A stretch of 64,000 bases of DNA from Parelaphostrongylus tenuis (GCA_019055375.1 JAHQIW010002140.1:124001-188000), one strand, 5' to 3'. Shown: positions 1 to 11,644, numbered from the stretch's first letter. Notes: a model not told the origin generated them from the letters alone. Numbers and translations are program-made.

Positions 1-609
1 AGATGACAACGAGTTCAGAGTTACAAAACGGGGTCTTGCATGCGTCACCGTTTTGAAACAGACCACCACCAAAGACGACAGCTGTGCGAGAAAGAAGCAA
101 ATGGAAGTTATGATAGGGCCTGCACTATTAGTGAAGAATGGCCACGCAAGTTTCCAATCATTAGTTCAGGCGTTATGCTTTTCACTAAATTGATGAGCAC
201 TATGAATCTTAGTTGTACGACAAGCCATTTTTGTTCAAGTCGCCGATGTTTTAAGTAATCTTTATTCCTTGCTACACTCTTCCTCATTTTACTTCTTCAA
301 ACTATTGCAAATTCTACTCTCTTTTCACTATGCAAATCCAGTTCATCAATCCTTATAGCTAGCTTGCTTCCCATGTTGTAACTGTGGCGGACCGCTACCA
401 ATGCACTTTCGACTTTAGTGTCCTTTTCATACGAGCTCATATGTTGATTTTCCTCGACGTTTTGTGACAGATATTTATGAAACTATTGGGCGCCCATTCA
501 ATTTGCCGCAAAAGCGTGATTGTAATTTCAGCTTTTGCACTTTCATTAATCAAAACTGTACTGCAATATTTCTATAGTGCATCCTACAATAAAAATTCGA
601 AAAACTCAC

Positions 610-768
610 CATTTCTTGCGTATAGTCTTCGTTGAGAATTTCTTCGATCAACGGATCCGGGTAATGGAAATAATGTCTGCCGGCAGTGGTAGCACGCTGC
701 ACAGTTCCCAAATTTGTCGACAATCCATTTTGATGCACTTGTGGGCCATCAGGGAACCTCAACTCAAT
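610..768 (-). CDS. Orphan internal exon of an unrecognised gene that continues off the left edge
   Basis: A 53-codon open exon read on the minus strand, in phase 0 at both ends. It is bounded by a textbook acceptor (TTTTCAG, complement of 769-775) and a strong donor (GTGAGT, complement of 604-609). The peptide starts IELRFPDGPQVHQNG and ends NEDYTQEM; it is hydrophilic, with a proline/tyrosine/histidine-rich middle (HYFHYPDP) and an acidic tail. I do not recognise the family. No convincing partner exon was found up to 14 kb, so upstream exons may be separated by repeat-filled introns, and downstream exons should lie left of the window. Splice borders and composition are the only support; function is unknown. 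Confidence 0.55.
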
Positions 769-1444
769 CTGAAAAGTTTTTGAATATATAGTAAATCCCT
801 CTAATGCGCGCTTTCCTACTAAGTTATACTTCGTTCCTAACTGTTCTAGAGTGGATTATTTGACAGCGATCTATCAGAACAAAATGAACACAGTAACTTC
901 GAAGACCGAGAATGAGACAGATTTTTTTTGTTAAGAGGAACCGGCAATTAACAGGAATAGATTATGATTCGCTCTTGAAGATCCACTAGCTTAATACTTT
1001 TCCACCTCAATATAAGCAATAAATCTTAGTCTTCGTTTGTTCTCACGTATTCATCAACACTTTTACGACTGAACAATCATAGTGTGCTGATCTACGTTGA
1101 ATTCGTGTTCTTGCACTCGATTTCCAATGCATAACGATAATCTGGACTTTCGAGATCACCATTCTATTATTCAGTTCAACTTTTTTGTTTCGCTCGAAAA
1201 TAGAAGATTCTAAGCCTGAGATAAGGCAGAGTTTGAACGGCGAAAATTCAGACCGTCCAAGTAACGCGTGCATCGAGATCTGTTTATATTTGGCGAAACA
1301 TGTGAGACAGATCTGTACCAGTTTCAATGTGCATAATAGTGAAGGGGTAATATTGGGTTGGTGAAAAAGTATTCGCGGTTTGCCTTGCAATCATTTTTGA
1401 GCCACGCATGTCAGTGGTGTGTCAAACAGGGCTGACTTATAGAG

Positions 1445-1485
1445 CCCAATACACGTGTTTCGATCTTGCAATCTCGTCAGTCGGG
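1445..1485 (-). ncRNA. Type I hammerhead ribozyme motif, left arm of the 1.4-1.9 kb foldback
   Basis: Read on the minus strand: stem I CCCGA, core CTGACGA, stem II GATT-GCAA-GATC (GNRA loop, one G-U pair), GAAA, then C-ACGT-G, TA as the cleavage-site UH, and the stem I partner TTGGG (one G-U pair). All conserved core residues are present. Predicted cleavage lies between the complements of 1450 and 1449. Activity is inferred from structure only. Confidence 0.65.
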
Positions 1486-1783
1486 CAGTTACCCTTTCTT
1501 GTCTTTTGCTAATTTTCGTGGGTGCTCCAGTCCCCACATTAAGAGTTAGCGACGACGAACCCTTTACACTCTATGTCCAGTAAAAAGCTCACCAAACACA
1601 GAGTGTTGTACACTCAATTGCTCGTGGCTAGTATATTCAATATCCACGAGCAATCGAGTGTACAAAACTCTGTGTTTGGTGAGTTTTTCACTAGACTGAG
1701 TGTGAAGCGTTCGTCGCCGCTAACTCTTAGTGTGGGGACTGGAGCACCCACAGAGATTAGTAAAAGACGAGAAAGGCTAACTG

Positions 1784-1824
1784 CCCGACTGACGAGATCG
1801 CAAGATCGAAACACGTGTATCGGG
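1784..1824 (+). ncRNA. Type I hammerhead ribozyme motif, right arm of the 1.4-1.9 kb foldback
   Basis: Stem I CCCGA (1784-1788), core CTGACGA (1789-1795), stem II GATC-GCAA-GATC (1796-1807), GAAA (1808-1811), two-base-pair stem III (A-U, C-G) with loop ACGT, UH = TA (1818-1819), stem I partner TCGGG (1820-1824). An outer helix, GGCTAACT at 1775-1782 against AGTCAGGCC at 1832-1840, extends stem I after an internal loop, as in natural type I hammerheads. Cleavage would fall after A1819. Confidence 0.7.
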
Positions 1825-2339
1825 TTCTATAAGTCAGGCCTGTTTGACAGACCACTGACATTCGTGGCTCAAAAATGATTGCAAGGCATACTGAATTTTG
1901 AGCTGTGGTCTTAAGAAAACACTCGAAACGAAAGTTATGATATTCGCGGTTTATTCATGTTGATTTGCGCTGTTTGATTTTGGACTACAATATTGAATTG
2001 ATGTGATTGGGATATACATCGTTTGAAGCACATTTCTCGCCTCATGTTTTGTTGCTAATGACGCGTTACTTCCTGTTTTTTTAGTTTATTTGATACTATG
2101 GAGAGGATAGTGGTTGTTGAAAGGTACTGGCGGGTTTCGGATCGTGAATTCATATTGGACCGTAAAGCAGCAGAGACATCTTGCAACATCAACAACGCAT
2201 TTCGGCCATGTTTTGCTGAGGACCATTCCTTATATGAAGCTCTTCGTTTCTGTATTGCCAGTATTTACCCTTTTTGCTATCGATATTTACACGCTCGCAA
2301 CGTCACCGACGTATGCCTCAATATGAAATGAGGAGAAGA

Positions 2340-3200
2340 GCTGCGAAGATGACGAGCGAAGTGTAAGGTGACGGCTTTTCTGAGCAACATGGTGACCGGC
2401 CAACAGCAAGCTTACAACTAAATTCATTTCGTTACGAGTCTTCCATATTTTGTTTTTAAACCCGGAAGCTCAATCTGGTAAACTTTCCCATCATTAATCA
2501 AATAATACTTACATATATGATACATACGAACATTCCAGCTTGTCTATTTGAGGATGACATAAGGAATATATTCGGGATCATTCAAAGTATTCATGGAGAC
2601 AAAAATCCTCAAGTTCTATCTAAAATAACACACAAATCAGAAAACCTATGCCAATAACTGACGCGAAGAAACCACTTAAATGAAGGGAAAAGTTCCTGAG
2701 TAAGATAGTAAAAAATTTGTGACAACACAATAGCGACCACCCATGATGAATATACTGCTACGAGGCGGCTTACAGAATTGCAACTCAAAACACTCTACTT
2801 ATTAACGATGTTTAAAAAGCGCGATCTTGTTCTCTTATTCTCATTTGATTTTGTAGACGTTGTCTTCTATTTGACCATGTTCTTGCCTATTTGGGGACGT
2901 GGCGCGACACTGTAATACTCACGCTGCTTCATCTCCATGCGACCTTAGGCATCACATAGGGGCTCCTGCTTTTCAAAATTTGACATTTTTTGAGGTACTG
3001 TTTCCTCCTAATACTTACGCTTAGTTTTCAATCTCAACAATCATTATGAATTTCTAAGCCTATTTCACCTTTCCTCCTTCCTTAGAATCTATGTTCGATT
3101 TTCATATAAAAGCAAATTACAAGGAACTGTGCACGCCACGGTGGAAAATGCTGGTGGTTTCGAATGAATAACGTCCGTAAGACGTCTTGGTCCTCAGTGG
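2340..3200. other. No gene seen
   Basis: AT-rich sequence with many stops on both strands, no exon with convincing splice borders and no repeat family that I recognise. Confidence 0.4.
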
Positions 3201-3204
3201 GTCA

Positions 3205-3520
3205 ATATTGAAGTGTGACTGACAGAGGCGAGTACTAATAGCTGAGGAGGTGCCCTGCGACACACACATAGTCAAAAGTTCGGTCCGCGCTCAAGGCTCA
3301 TCGAGCCATGCATCGCTTTGGAGGTCGGTAGACTGGTATAAGACTCATTTACCAAGGCAACAGCACTGACTAATACATTGCTAGGCCAATGTGAGTGATT
3401 ATTTAGGCCAGATATGGCTAGATATCAAATTCAGTCACTTCGAACAATGCTAGATGAAGACGAATATAAGACGAATTCTGGAAGACTGACCAACACCGAG
3501 AGCTTTTACACTGCCTAATG
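3205..3520 (+). repeat. tRNA-derived SINE, family A, degenerate
   Basis: Matches the family A body: GAGGTGCCCTGCGACACACAC, a B-box-like TTCGGTCC, CAAGGCTCATC, GACTAATACATTGCTAGGCCA, ATTCAGTCACTTCGAACAATG, and CCGAGAGCTTT at the end. The A-box head is badly decayed. Confidence 0.6.
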
Positions 3521-3694
3521 GGCTTCTAACACTTAGATATTCGCGGACAACTTCTTCTAAGGAATAAGTGCTGCCATTAGAACTCGCACTCTACGCTCAA
3601 AGGTTGAATAGACAGACTAAATGCTAACTGTGACGATTCATAAAGTCAGCACACGTTAGCAAATTGTAAGAGTGTTTAAACCGAAAAAGGGTAC

Positions 3695-3960
3695 GGTAAC
3701 GCAATAGTTAGTGATGCGCAAAATCAGAAGATAAGATGATAAAGTTGTGCTGTTACGATTCCCTCTCCAACACTCCCTTGCAATCAATCTACTGAACGCC
3801 TAGGAACGCCCAGCCCGGCTACATCAGAGACTGCAAGGAGTATTGTCTTAGCCAGCATTCTACGACATTTATAAGCAAGAAAAATGCTTAAGCAGCAGTT
3901 GAAGCAACTCGTGAAATATTCGATGACCTTTCCGAATACAAAAAGTGCTGGGATTTGCGC
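3695..3960 (+). repeat. tRNA-derived SINE, family B, degenerate
   Basis: Recognisable by TCTCCAACACTCCC, CCCAGCCCGGCTACATC, GACTGCAAGG and CCAGCATTCTACGAC in the order seen in better family B copies at 20.1 and 50.1 kb. Confidence 0.5.
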
Positions 3961-4279
3961 AATAAAATGTGATAACGGGTAGTGTAAAATAAAACAAAAA
4001 TATTCAAATTGAAACACTACGAACCCTACTTTTTGTCGTCATTGATGATTGTGGACCGCCCAGCGAATCGATTGTCTTCCATGGCAAACGTCATGCCACT
4101 TGGACATCGCCACTGGCATCTATCGAGTGTCAGCTGTTCAGGCGGGTCATTCGAGACGACTCAGAACTACCATCAAAATTCGATAACGGCTAATAAGAAC
4201 CAGAAAGCTGGGAGAATTTCGCAACTTTCGATTTATCACAAGATTATCTCGACGGAGTTGGAACCGTGACCTGACCGTT

Positions 4280-4345
4280 TCATTAACCACGCGCATTGAT
4301 TTGAATGCACGTACCAGGTGCATTGATTTGAATTCACGTGATAAA
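4280..4345. repeat. Short imperfect tandem duplication
   Basis: GCATTGATTTGAATGCACGT is followed after a few bases by GCATTGATTTGAATTCACGT: two copies of a unit of about 26 bp. Confidence 0.6.
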
Positions 4346-4679
4346 ATTTTTGCGTTATATTTCGATGCACACGCTTTTCAATAGTTTATTTCGTCGCACA
4401 TGGCTCTTTTCCAGAGCTTAGTGTTAAATCGATAGTGTGCAGGACAATGAGGCGATGATAGGGAAAAATATACAAAAACTCTATCCTGTACTTATAAAAC
4501 TACGCAATATTATTTGAAAATCAAGTGCTATAGTGAATCAGTTATCATATGAGACATGATTGCATATAGTATGCCGAAACAAGGTCGTAGAAGTTGAAAA
4601 ACACTTCCGAATGTACGAGTGATGTCCTTTTTCTCTCGTGTTTTCGGAACCTCGCTTAGAGCTGAATATAATCCGATAG

Positions 4680-4800
4680 AATATTTTGAGCCTTTCAGAG
4701 ATCTGGAATAAGGCTTCTAGGGCTAAACGTACGTTTCGGCTTTTTGGCAAGCCTCATCAGTAGCACGATGCCTTTCTTTTGCGAGTCCCTACAACTAAGG
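4680..4800 (-). mobile_element. Single-arm remnant of the hammerhead-bearing foldback family
   Basis: Contains the family landmark TTTTGAGCC, a hammerhead motif and the following GATGCC...GAGTCCCT stretch shared with the copy at 12.7 kb. No second arm is obvious nearby, so the element is probably deleted or a solo unit. Confidence 0.5.
4722..4764 (-). ncRNA. Type I hammerhead ribozyme motif with intact core
   Basis: Minus strand: stem I GCTA, CTGATGA, stem II GGCTT-GCCAAA-AAGCC (five perfect pairs), GAAA, stem III C-GTAC-G, UH = TT, stem I partner TAGC. An outer helix AAGGC/GCCTT lies beyond an internal loop. All core residues are intact, and stem II is unlike that of the other copies yet fully paired. 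Confidence 0.65.
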
Positions 4801-4939
4801 GTATCGGCGCCGAACATGTCACACTGCACAACAAATGAAAAGATTCCTCGACATTTCAGTGATTTTCGGCCGACTGCTCGATGGCTGTTGAAACGCATAC
4901 ATCAGGTTACGGGCAATGTTTTTGTACGGTAGCACCATA

Positions 4940-6600
4940 TAGCAGATAGCATTATACATACCATTCATACCAAAAGAACGATAGAGCAGTGTTTTCTGTA
5001 AAGCTGTCTTGCTGACAACCCCTCAAATCCTTTAGATTCCAAAGATACTGTTTATTGTCAACAAACTAGCAAGCCTGGCTCGTTGTATTCGTAAACTAGG
5101 CTTCGTTCGATGAACTATCCATGCCAAAAATGGGCACGATTGCAAACAAGTAAAAAGGGATTTAGCATGATTCAGTGCTATGTCGGAAACTATCACTACT
5201 CGATGGCAACCAAATCGTTATTCAGGTGATATCCTGATAACAGTGATTTTATTTAGAGTATACATAGGAGGCAGGTAACCGAGTAGTGAATTACTTAACA
5301 TTTATGAACCTTAATTATTTTGGAGCGTGCTGAGCACACGGTTGAGTACGGCAGTCATAATGTTACTGAGATTGTGATAACTATCTTCACAATACTTCAT
5401 TTAGCTGCTTCCACTTAACCTCGGCCCAGTGCTATAGGCAATAAAGAAATACCCGCCACTACCACATTCATCTCATCATCAGTGTAGATTTTCTATGATC
5501 CTTGAAAAAGGAAGTGTTTGAGATCGTCATTGGCAGAGAAAACCTGGGATTACATTGCAGCTTATCGTTTAGTTTAGTAATGTGCTTTTCAGATTGTGTT
5601 TTTCAGACTGAAGTTTCCCGTCGAGAACTCATTAATCAATGTAGATGGTAGGTACTGCAGAGTTTTTTGTCGCGACAGAAAAATGTGGATGCCAACGGTG
5701 ACTAACAAGATACAAATTGCTTGCATTGTTACGAATATATTCAAGAGCTGCCGTTTTGAATGATTTTTTTTGACTAGTACGAAAATTCTGTAAGTTTTCA
5801 AAATGTTGAGGATTCCGGTTATACAATCGCGAACAAGGCGAAGACTTCAAGACGATGGCCGATCAAAAGTTGCATAAAAATTTCGTAGAAGCTGATGAGT
5901 AGAACGGACTATTGCTGAGGAATGTATTTTCCCAGCATTGCTGGAGATTACGACGATATAAAACCCGCAAAGTGAAAATTTTGTTCGATTTTATCGTTGT
6001 CACAAATAAAGACTACCTAGTCTACTTGTACTCGCTTGTCCTATGGGTCAAAAATTTTTCACGCTTATTCTTCTTATCTTTCAATGGTGGAGTAATATGA
6101 AATAACAAAGAGTAAAGATAAAATTAAAGGAACCCGCCTCACTCCATTCCTCAATCGCTTTCTCTCGCTCTTCCTTCCAGTGCTCCTCTTCCTCTTCCAT
6201 CAGTTCATTTGACAGCTCACTGAGATGTAGTTGGTGATGATGAGTGATTGGAATAGACAGACCGAACAGAGAGTTGGGGATTCAATCAAATGAAAAACAA
6301 ATTAGCACTCTAAAACATCCAAAACAATACATAACATATATAATATTTAAGACTAGAGTAGTAATGATTCTCGATTTTAAGATAATCATGGCAATTAGCG
6401 TGGATAATATTCAAAATTCAAAATCCAATCGAAAAATCTAGCACAAATCTGCCGTATCCTATCATAAGTGACAATTTTCCATGTGTCTCGATATCTTTAC
6501 CCTTTCGTAATAGACAGCCTTTTCTTTTTTATGTCTGTCAGGAAATATGTTATCGTTAACTTAGTACGATAAACTTTTATTCAATCAGGAAAGTGATATT
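4940..6600. other. No gene seen
   Basis: AT-rich, stop-rich sequence. Short open frames at 5589-5850, 5912-6100 and 6244-6441 have no splice context or recognisable motif. Confidence 0.4.
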
Positions 6601-6639
6601 CATTGATTCAGTGTTAATTTCACTTAACAGACAATGTGT

Positions 6640-6868
6640 CGTCGCCTACCCTTAGTATAGAGAACTGAGAGCTCCTAGAGGATTTGCAAAAGACGAAAGA
6701 GTAACACCCAACTGATGAGACTGCCAAGATCGAAACACGTGTATCGGGTTCTATAAGTCAGTTCTATAAGCCTATATAACAGACCCACGTAACAGCGGCT
6801 CAAAAGTGATTATCTGGCATATTGAAGTTTGAGAGTGGTCTTAAGAAAGCAGTTGAAACGAAAGATAA
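6640..6868 (+). mobile_element. Right-arm remnant of the hammerhead-bearing foldback family
   Basis: Shares with the 1.4 kb element the order GTGTCGTCGCCTA, AAAAGACGAAAG, hammerhead motif, TCTATAAGTCAG, CAAAAGTGATTA and the tail GTGGTCTTAAGAAA...GAAACGAAAG. The left arm is missing. Confidence 0.65.
6707..6748 (+). ncRNA. Hammerhead-like motif, core intact but helices weakened
   Basis: CCCAA, CTGATGA, a damaged stem II (6719-6731), GAAA, C-ACGT-G, TA, TCGGG. Stem I has one A-C mismatch and stem II about one true inner pair, so activity is doubtful. Confidence 0.45.
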
Positions 6869-6879
6869 TCAGGAAAGAT

Positions 6880-7480
6880 TACAATCAACACATCCTGTCA
6901 ATGAGGAAGAAGGACGGTTTATTGCTGTGGCATAAAAAGCGGAGTCTTCGTATTTGACGAGCTTTCAAAAAACCTTCTCCTGCACTATGTCGGTTGTGTG
7001 AGGCATTTTTCCGGAAGGAAGTTATCAAAATGCTCAAAGAAATGGTAGGCGGTGGGTTCGAGGTCCGACAGATATGGAAGATAAGACAAAGCTCCATATT
7101 CCAATCCGCTGGACTCTCTAAGAGTTTTTGCGCGGCATATGGCTGTCGGCTGGCTGTGATTACACTGTAACTACTTTTCAATAAACCTTTTTCACCTTTC
7201 GAATTTGCTTTAACGGCGTACGACCGCAGATTGGTCGATGTTGAGTCTCTCCAAAATCTAGTGCAGTCTTAAGGGGATCAGCTTCGACGAATGCTCTCAG
7301 CTGATCACTGACATCTTCCCGTGGCCAAGCACTACATTACTTATCTTTAAGGCTCTCGCCTCCTTTACAAAAATTTTCGAACCATCGCTACACTATATGT
7401 TCGTTAGCGATTCCTGGGCCAAATGCTTTACTGATGTTGTGAATTGTCTCTGCTACACCATGACACATTTTGAACTGGCG
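6880..7480 (-). mobile_element. Decayed mariner transposase, HSMAR/Setmar-like lineage
   Basis: Minus-strand translation in shifting frames gives pieces in transposase order: a helix-turn-helix end (RWFENFCKGG), then SDQLRAFVEADP and LNIDQSAVVRR, then after a deletion a catalytic-region piece (LPYLSDLEPTAYHFFEHFDN, with the YSPDLAPxDYHxF pattern). Frameshifts, stops and the internal deletion make it a dead copy. The lineage differs from the mariner at 23.6 kb. Confidence 0.75.
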
Positions 7481-7489
7481 GTGTGTAAC

Positions 7490-9230
7490 CGCAATCACTT
7501 AAGCACCGAACATCTTTTTCGTAGTGTAGAAGGATATTAAGAGAACATCAATAAAACATTATTAGAAACGAAAAAAAACACAAATAAAAAATGCGTCGTG
7601 AGTCACATAACATAACCACATATATTTGAGATTTTATTGAAAAAATCAAACGGAAAAATTTCAACAATGTATTAACCGCCATTAGTTTTGCATTAACGTG
7701 GTACTAAACCAATACTTTCAAAACGACGACCATCCACGTTGGGATTGATTGGCCGTGAAAAATTTGATGAAGACTTTTTCTATAGAAACAGCTTTCATAG
7801 ACTACTAACCTATTTGCTTTTAGTAAATCAGAAAGGGATTGTCGAGTTATGTGAGGTACAATTAACTGTGACTCACTGTAGCGATTGAAATTGCAATAAT
7901 AGTGAACTACAAGCCAAATTACCGATCAGTGAACTTTTTCGAAAAAGTTTTATATCTAGTTTCAAGTACAGAAAAGAGCTTTTCCCTACTGACGCCCGCC
8001 ACATCGACTATGGTGAATAGGCAATCGATTGATAATGAAAAGTGTAGTAAAACAGTTTTGTACTAAAATAAACTACCAACAATAGTGAATTTATAATGGA
8101 CACCATGTCCTACAACACATATTCAATCGAAATCACGTCGTCGCGTAGTTGTTAAAAAGTGATCGCACTTAGCACATTGTAACATTTCTTTAGATCCCTG
8201 CATAGTCCCTACAACGAGTGATAAAAGATCAGTATCTTGACAATAACGCCACAAACACATGTCTAAAAAGATTACGACTTCCTCTTTCAGCGAATCCTCC
8301 AATTTCATCTGTTCATTTTGAAGACAGAGGTTTCCCATGAGTTGACTTTTTAGCGAGCAGTTTCTTGTTCTATTTTCGTTCTTGTATTGTTCAGCTTCTT
8401 AAGGATTTTCTTCGCATCACCGCTACTTCTCAAGTAGCTAAAGCCATCGTGAAACGAAAATATGGTTGGTACATTTGCCATCAATGCCTGAGCCCATCCC
8501 TTTATAATCGATCGACATCTTTTTTACGGATCGGAGACTGTGTTCACTTCAGACAAGATTTCACCACTAAAATTTCCTGTTCCAATGGGGAAGGCACTAG
8601 CTCTGTAGAAGCTTCCTTTTCATGACACTGTTTCAGTTTGCCGATTTTCTCCTATAAGACGAGTCAATTTTCTGGTCGACGAAAGCTGATAGAATGCATT
8701 CGTCTCGACTATATGAACTACTTTTAATGAACGATAATACTCTAAACTAAATTAAAATGGTAGTTCCGAAAGATTTCTATGGCAACGGTACCCGATCGGA
8801 TGTGACGCACATTCCAAAACTTCTCTCGGGCATTTTGTGTGCAATGCGTTGAACATAGTAATGTTCGTGGAAAGCTTCGAAGGACTCAAGATGATCGTGC
8901 AACCGTTGTTCAGACCTCTTCGTTTATTCCTCTGAGACATCTTCACCATGCGGGAAGGAAGTCCGTCATATATTATCGTATAGGTCTCAAGAGTTGCAAA
9001 TCGTCATAACTATCGTCTCTAGTGTGGTTCCGAAGGCGAAAATTAGTGGAAGAGAACTTTCCCGCTACATGTGGTTAACTCCTCAAAAGAATACCAATGT
9101 GATATCTTTATATCGTTTTCCAAGCGTTTTACATTTCGATCTTTCACTGTGCCGTTATATGCCGTTTCGTAGGAATATTTTGCACCTCATCGTCCGTGTA
9201 CTGCATTTTACAATTAGACCAACTTTCTTC
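7490..9230. other. No gene seen
   Basis: Open frames at 8123-8338 (minus), 8365-8625 (plus) and 8994-9278 (plus) lack recognisable motifs and good splice borders. I could not assign a repeat family. Confidence 0.4.
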
Positions 9231-9238
9231 CGCCTATT

Positions 9239-9314
9239 AAGTGAATCAATTTCTAATTCTGAATGGATACGAGTCTAAGTGAATCAATTTCTAATTTTGA
9301 ATGGATACGAGTCA
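9239..9314. repeat. 38-bp tandem duplication, two copies
   Basis: Units 9239-9276 and 9277-9314, both starting AAGTGAATCAATTTCTAATT and ending GGATACGAGTC, differ at very few positions, so the duplication is recent. Confidence 0.8.
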
Positions 9315-9319
9315 GCTTT

Positions 9320-10430
9320 CTGATTGGAAACTAAGGAACATTCGACTTAGCTTTGGAGTTCTTAACAACTTACGTGTGGAGTTCCTCGCTGTGCGAATCA
9401 TTTAGGAGAAGAATTCCATCAAACTCCCTTTATTTGCAGTTTGTAGGCACGAGAAGTTAAAAGAGGCTTTTTATAGAGTGCAATACAGAAATAAAAGACT
9501 ACAACGTCGTCAAGTACAATGTCATGATTTTGTTCTTGTGAAGATGTTGTCGAACAGCAATGATTCATATTGTCAGGCGATTCACAAAGACAGCTAGCAA
9601 GAAAATTTCTATTTAGGAAACATCGAAACTTTTTCCTAATGGCATTGACGGTTGCAAAAACAAAACTGTGGAAAGAATTTTTCATGAGATGAGATCTTTC
9701 AGCTGATAACACTATTTACTTCGCTTTTGTCAGTCGTAGAAGTTACGAATGAAATAGTCCTTCTGATATGAGTAGAAAAAGAGGATGATAGGATTTCGTG
9801 ATGTTTGAAGACAGGTGTAAGGGGCGAGTGTAAAACAAAATCTGCGCTCACTGACATTTCGTTACGAAATCTCTCTACAGCTCTCAACGTTTGATTAGCA
9901 TAAGTCTTCCTTCTTATTCTGTCGATTCCAATATTTTCATTTTATGATAGGGTCCGTGACTTTCAGGAGACTGTGAAGATTGCTCGGAGGACGAGTAGCT
10001 ACTAATAGTAAAATAACAAGGGAATCAGCCTGGACAAGTGTGGTAGCGATTTTCTGACCCCCTAAAGACAAAAGAACTTGTGAGCTCGGAACTCAGATTC
10101 GATCTAGAGGCGGATCTAGTGCATATATCAACGCATGTGTGGCCACACGCGCTCCTGTGTCATAATTATAGAGCGAGAGTTTCGAGAGGTTTTTGTTAGC
10201 GGTAGTGAGAACGCGTTGTTTTAATCTAGTTTCAGTAATGTCCTCTGAAACTGCAGATTTGAACGGCAGTCATGATTTTCTCACCGATCAACATTGCAAA
10301 CGAACCAGCAGACATGCTACTGAGAATACTGAGTTTTTGGACAAAGGATTTCTGCCAAGAGTCCTACAGTACCAGTACTTTTTCAAACTGATGCTACTAG
10401 CAGTGTTCGAAATTTCTAGTATTTCACTGC
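9320..10430. other. No gene seen
   Basis: Stop-rich in most frames. The minus frame at 9419-9712 and the plus frame at 10193-10447 show no motif. Confidence 0.4.
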
Positions 10431-10439
10431 CTTTTTTCG

Positions 10440-10700
10440 CAATTTAGAATGTTTTATATACACCTAAGAGAATTGAGTGGTGAGCAGAAATACGACCTCG
10501 TGCGGAAGTCGAACTCGCGTTTCATCCATACCAGGGACGCGTGCTACCACTACACCACAGAGGTGCATGCGCGCCACCACTCATTCTTCACTATCTTCAT
10601 GATAGCTGTCCCCGGTATGGGCGAAACGTGGGTTCCCGTTTGGGGTCGCATATCTGCTAACAACTCAATTCTCGTAGCGACTAATAGTCATCGCTTCTTC
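10440..10700. repeat. tRNA-derived SINE, family D, inverted pair
   Basis: Minus-strand tRNA-like head at about 10470-10575: GTGGTAGCACGCGTC as A box and GCGAGTTCGACTTCCG as B box when reverse complemented. It is followed by a plus-oriented partial copy (GGGCGAAACGTGGGTTCC, 10618-10636). The long open frame at 10449-10928 reads through this repeat and is not a gene. Confidence 0.6.
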
Positions 10701-10929
10701 TTAATTAGGCGGAAGTGGACTACCTTGCCGCTCGAAGTCGGGTTTCCAGATCTGTCAAACTCGAACTCGACTTTGATGGCAATTTTCCTAGTACACACGG
10801 CAGTAAAAAACCAAGTTTGTCTTCAATTATTTCGAGGCAGATGGTCAACCACATTAGGGAATGATTATTCCAGCAATATGGCTTCATGCGATCACGAATA
10901 CCCTCCTCGGAAGAATGAAGAATTGTAGA

Positions 10930-11640
10930 GAATTAACTTGAATCAACCTGGCTGTGATGAATACGAAGGCAACGAAGTATCGATCCAACAAGCTTTTTTA
11001 TTAGTTTTGTATTAGATTACCAATGAAAATTACTTATCCCCATCAAGTCTGTTTTTGTAAAAAAGCAAAGCCTACGGAATTATACTGTGTCGCACAAGTA
11101 GGATACTGCCTAGTCTCGTCGACTTGATTTTTACAATCTTGGCAGCTCCTTTTCAGAGGCTGCTACCCAATTCCATTCTCCAGAAAGAAAAAACATCTTG
11201 TTGAGCGATTTTTCGCTCCGTGAAATGATGGAAAAACTAATGAATTACATAACCTGATAAATGGATAATACAATGTAACGTCTTTCACGGTAATCTACAC
11301 GATAATCTAAGGAAAAAAAAACCAAAAAAAAAAACGAAACGTTTTATGGACACAAATTGCGTCCTGCTAGAGTACATATTTTAAAATGTAGAAAATAATG
11401 TCCTGTCCAAAAGATGGAACTTTCATAGGCAACTATGAAATTCGTGACGCGGAGACTTCAATTCGTCGTTGCTATGGAGACTTCCAGATACTGGTTCTTG
11501 CTAGATATTGTTAGCAAAACAAAATGCAGAATGAATCTGAGTCTAACGAGTGGAATGTAGTTCGAAATAGGTTGATTGAGTTCTTGGCATTGATCAATCT
11601 CTAAATGATTTTCCATACAATCGACTCATCAAGGATCGTT
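10930..11640. other. No gene seen
   Basis: AT-rich sequence with A-runs near 11310-11335 and no exon-like stretch. Confidence 0.4.
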
Positions 11641-11644
11641 AGAG

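Larger units (their letters stand above)
1382..1940. mobile_element. Foldback element with a hammerhead motif in each arm
   Basis: Two arms of about 230 bp (roughly 1385-1620 and 1635-1890) are near-perfect inverted complements around a short AT-rich spacer. The right arm carries about 50 extra bases (to 1940) that the left lacks. The element is flanked by a 12-bp direct repeat, TATTCGCGGTTT, at 1370-1381 and 1941-1952. The open frames at 1573-1878 and 1614-1814 are by-products of the palindrome. Related elements lie near 6.7, 12.8, 34.4, 49.2, 52.5, 56.9 and 57.5 kb. Confidence 0.8.
1340..2330 (+). mobile_element. Mariner-like terminal repeat and decayed body, interrupted by a foldback element
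   Basis: Positions 1351-1381 read like a mariner terminal repeat (TTGGGTTGGTGAAAAAGTA, then TTCGCGGTTT). The last 12 bases recur at 1941-1952 after the foldback element, so the foldback inserted into this end. Sequence after 1952 runs into an AT-rich leader and short open frames near 2098-2331 that no longer read as a transposase. The terminal repeat is recognisable; the coding remnant is inferred. Confidence 0.45.

Noticed and set aside
1573..1878. Overlapping 101- and 66-codon open frames on opposite strands
   Set aside because: They lie entirely inside the foldback palindrome, where open frames mirror each other.
10449..10928. 159-codon plus-strand open frame
   Set aside because: Its first third is a tRNA-derived SINE pair; no domain in the rest and no splice context.
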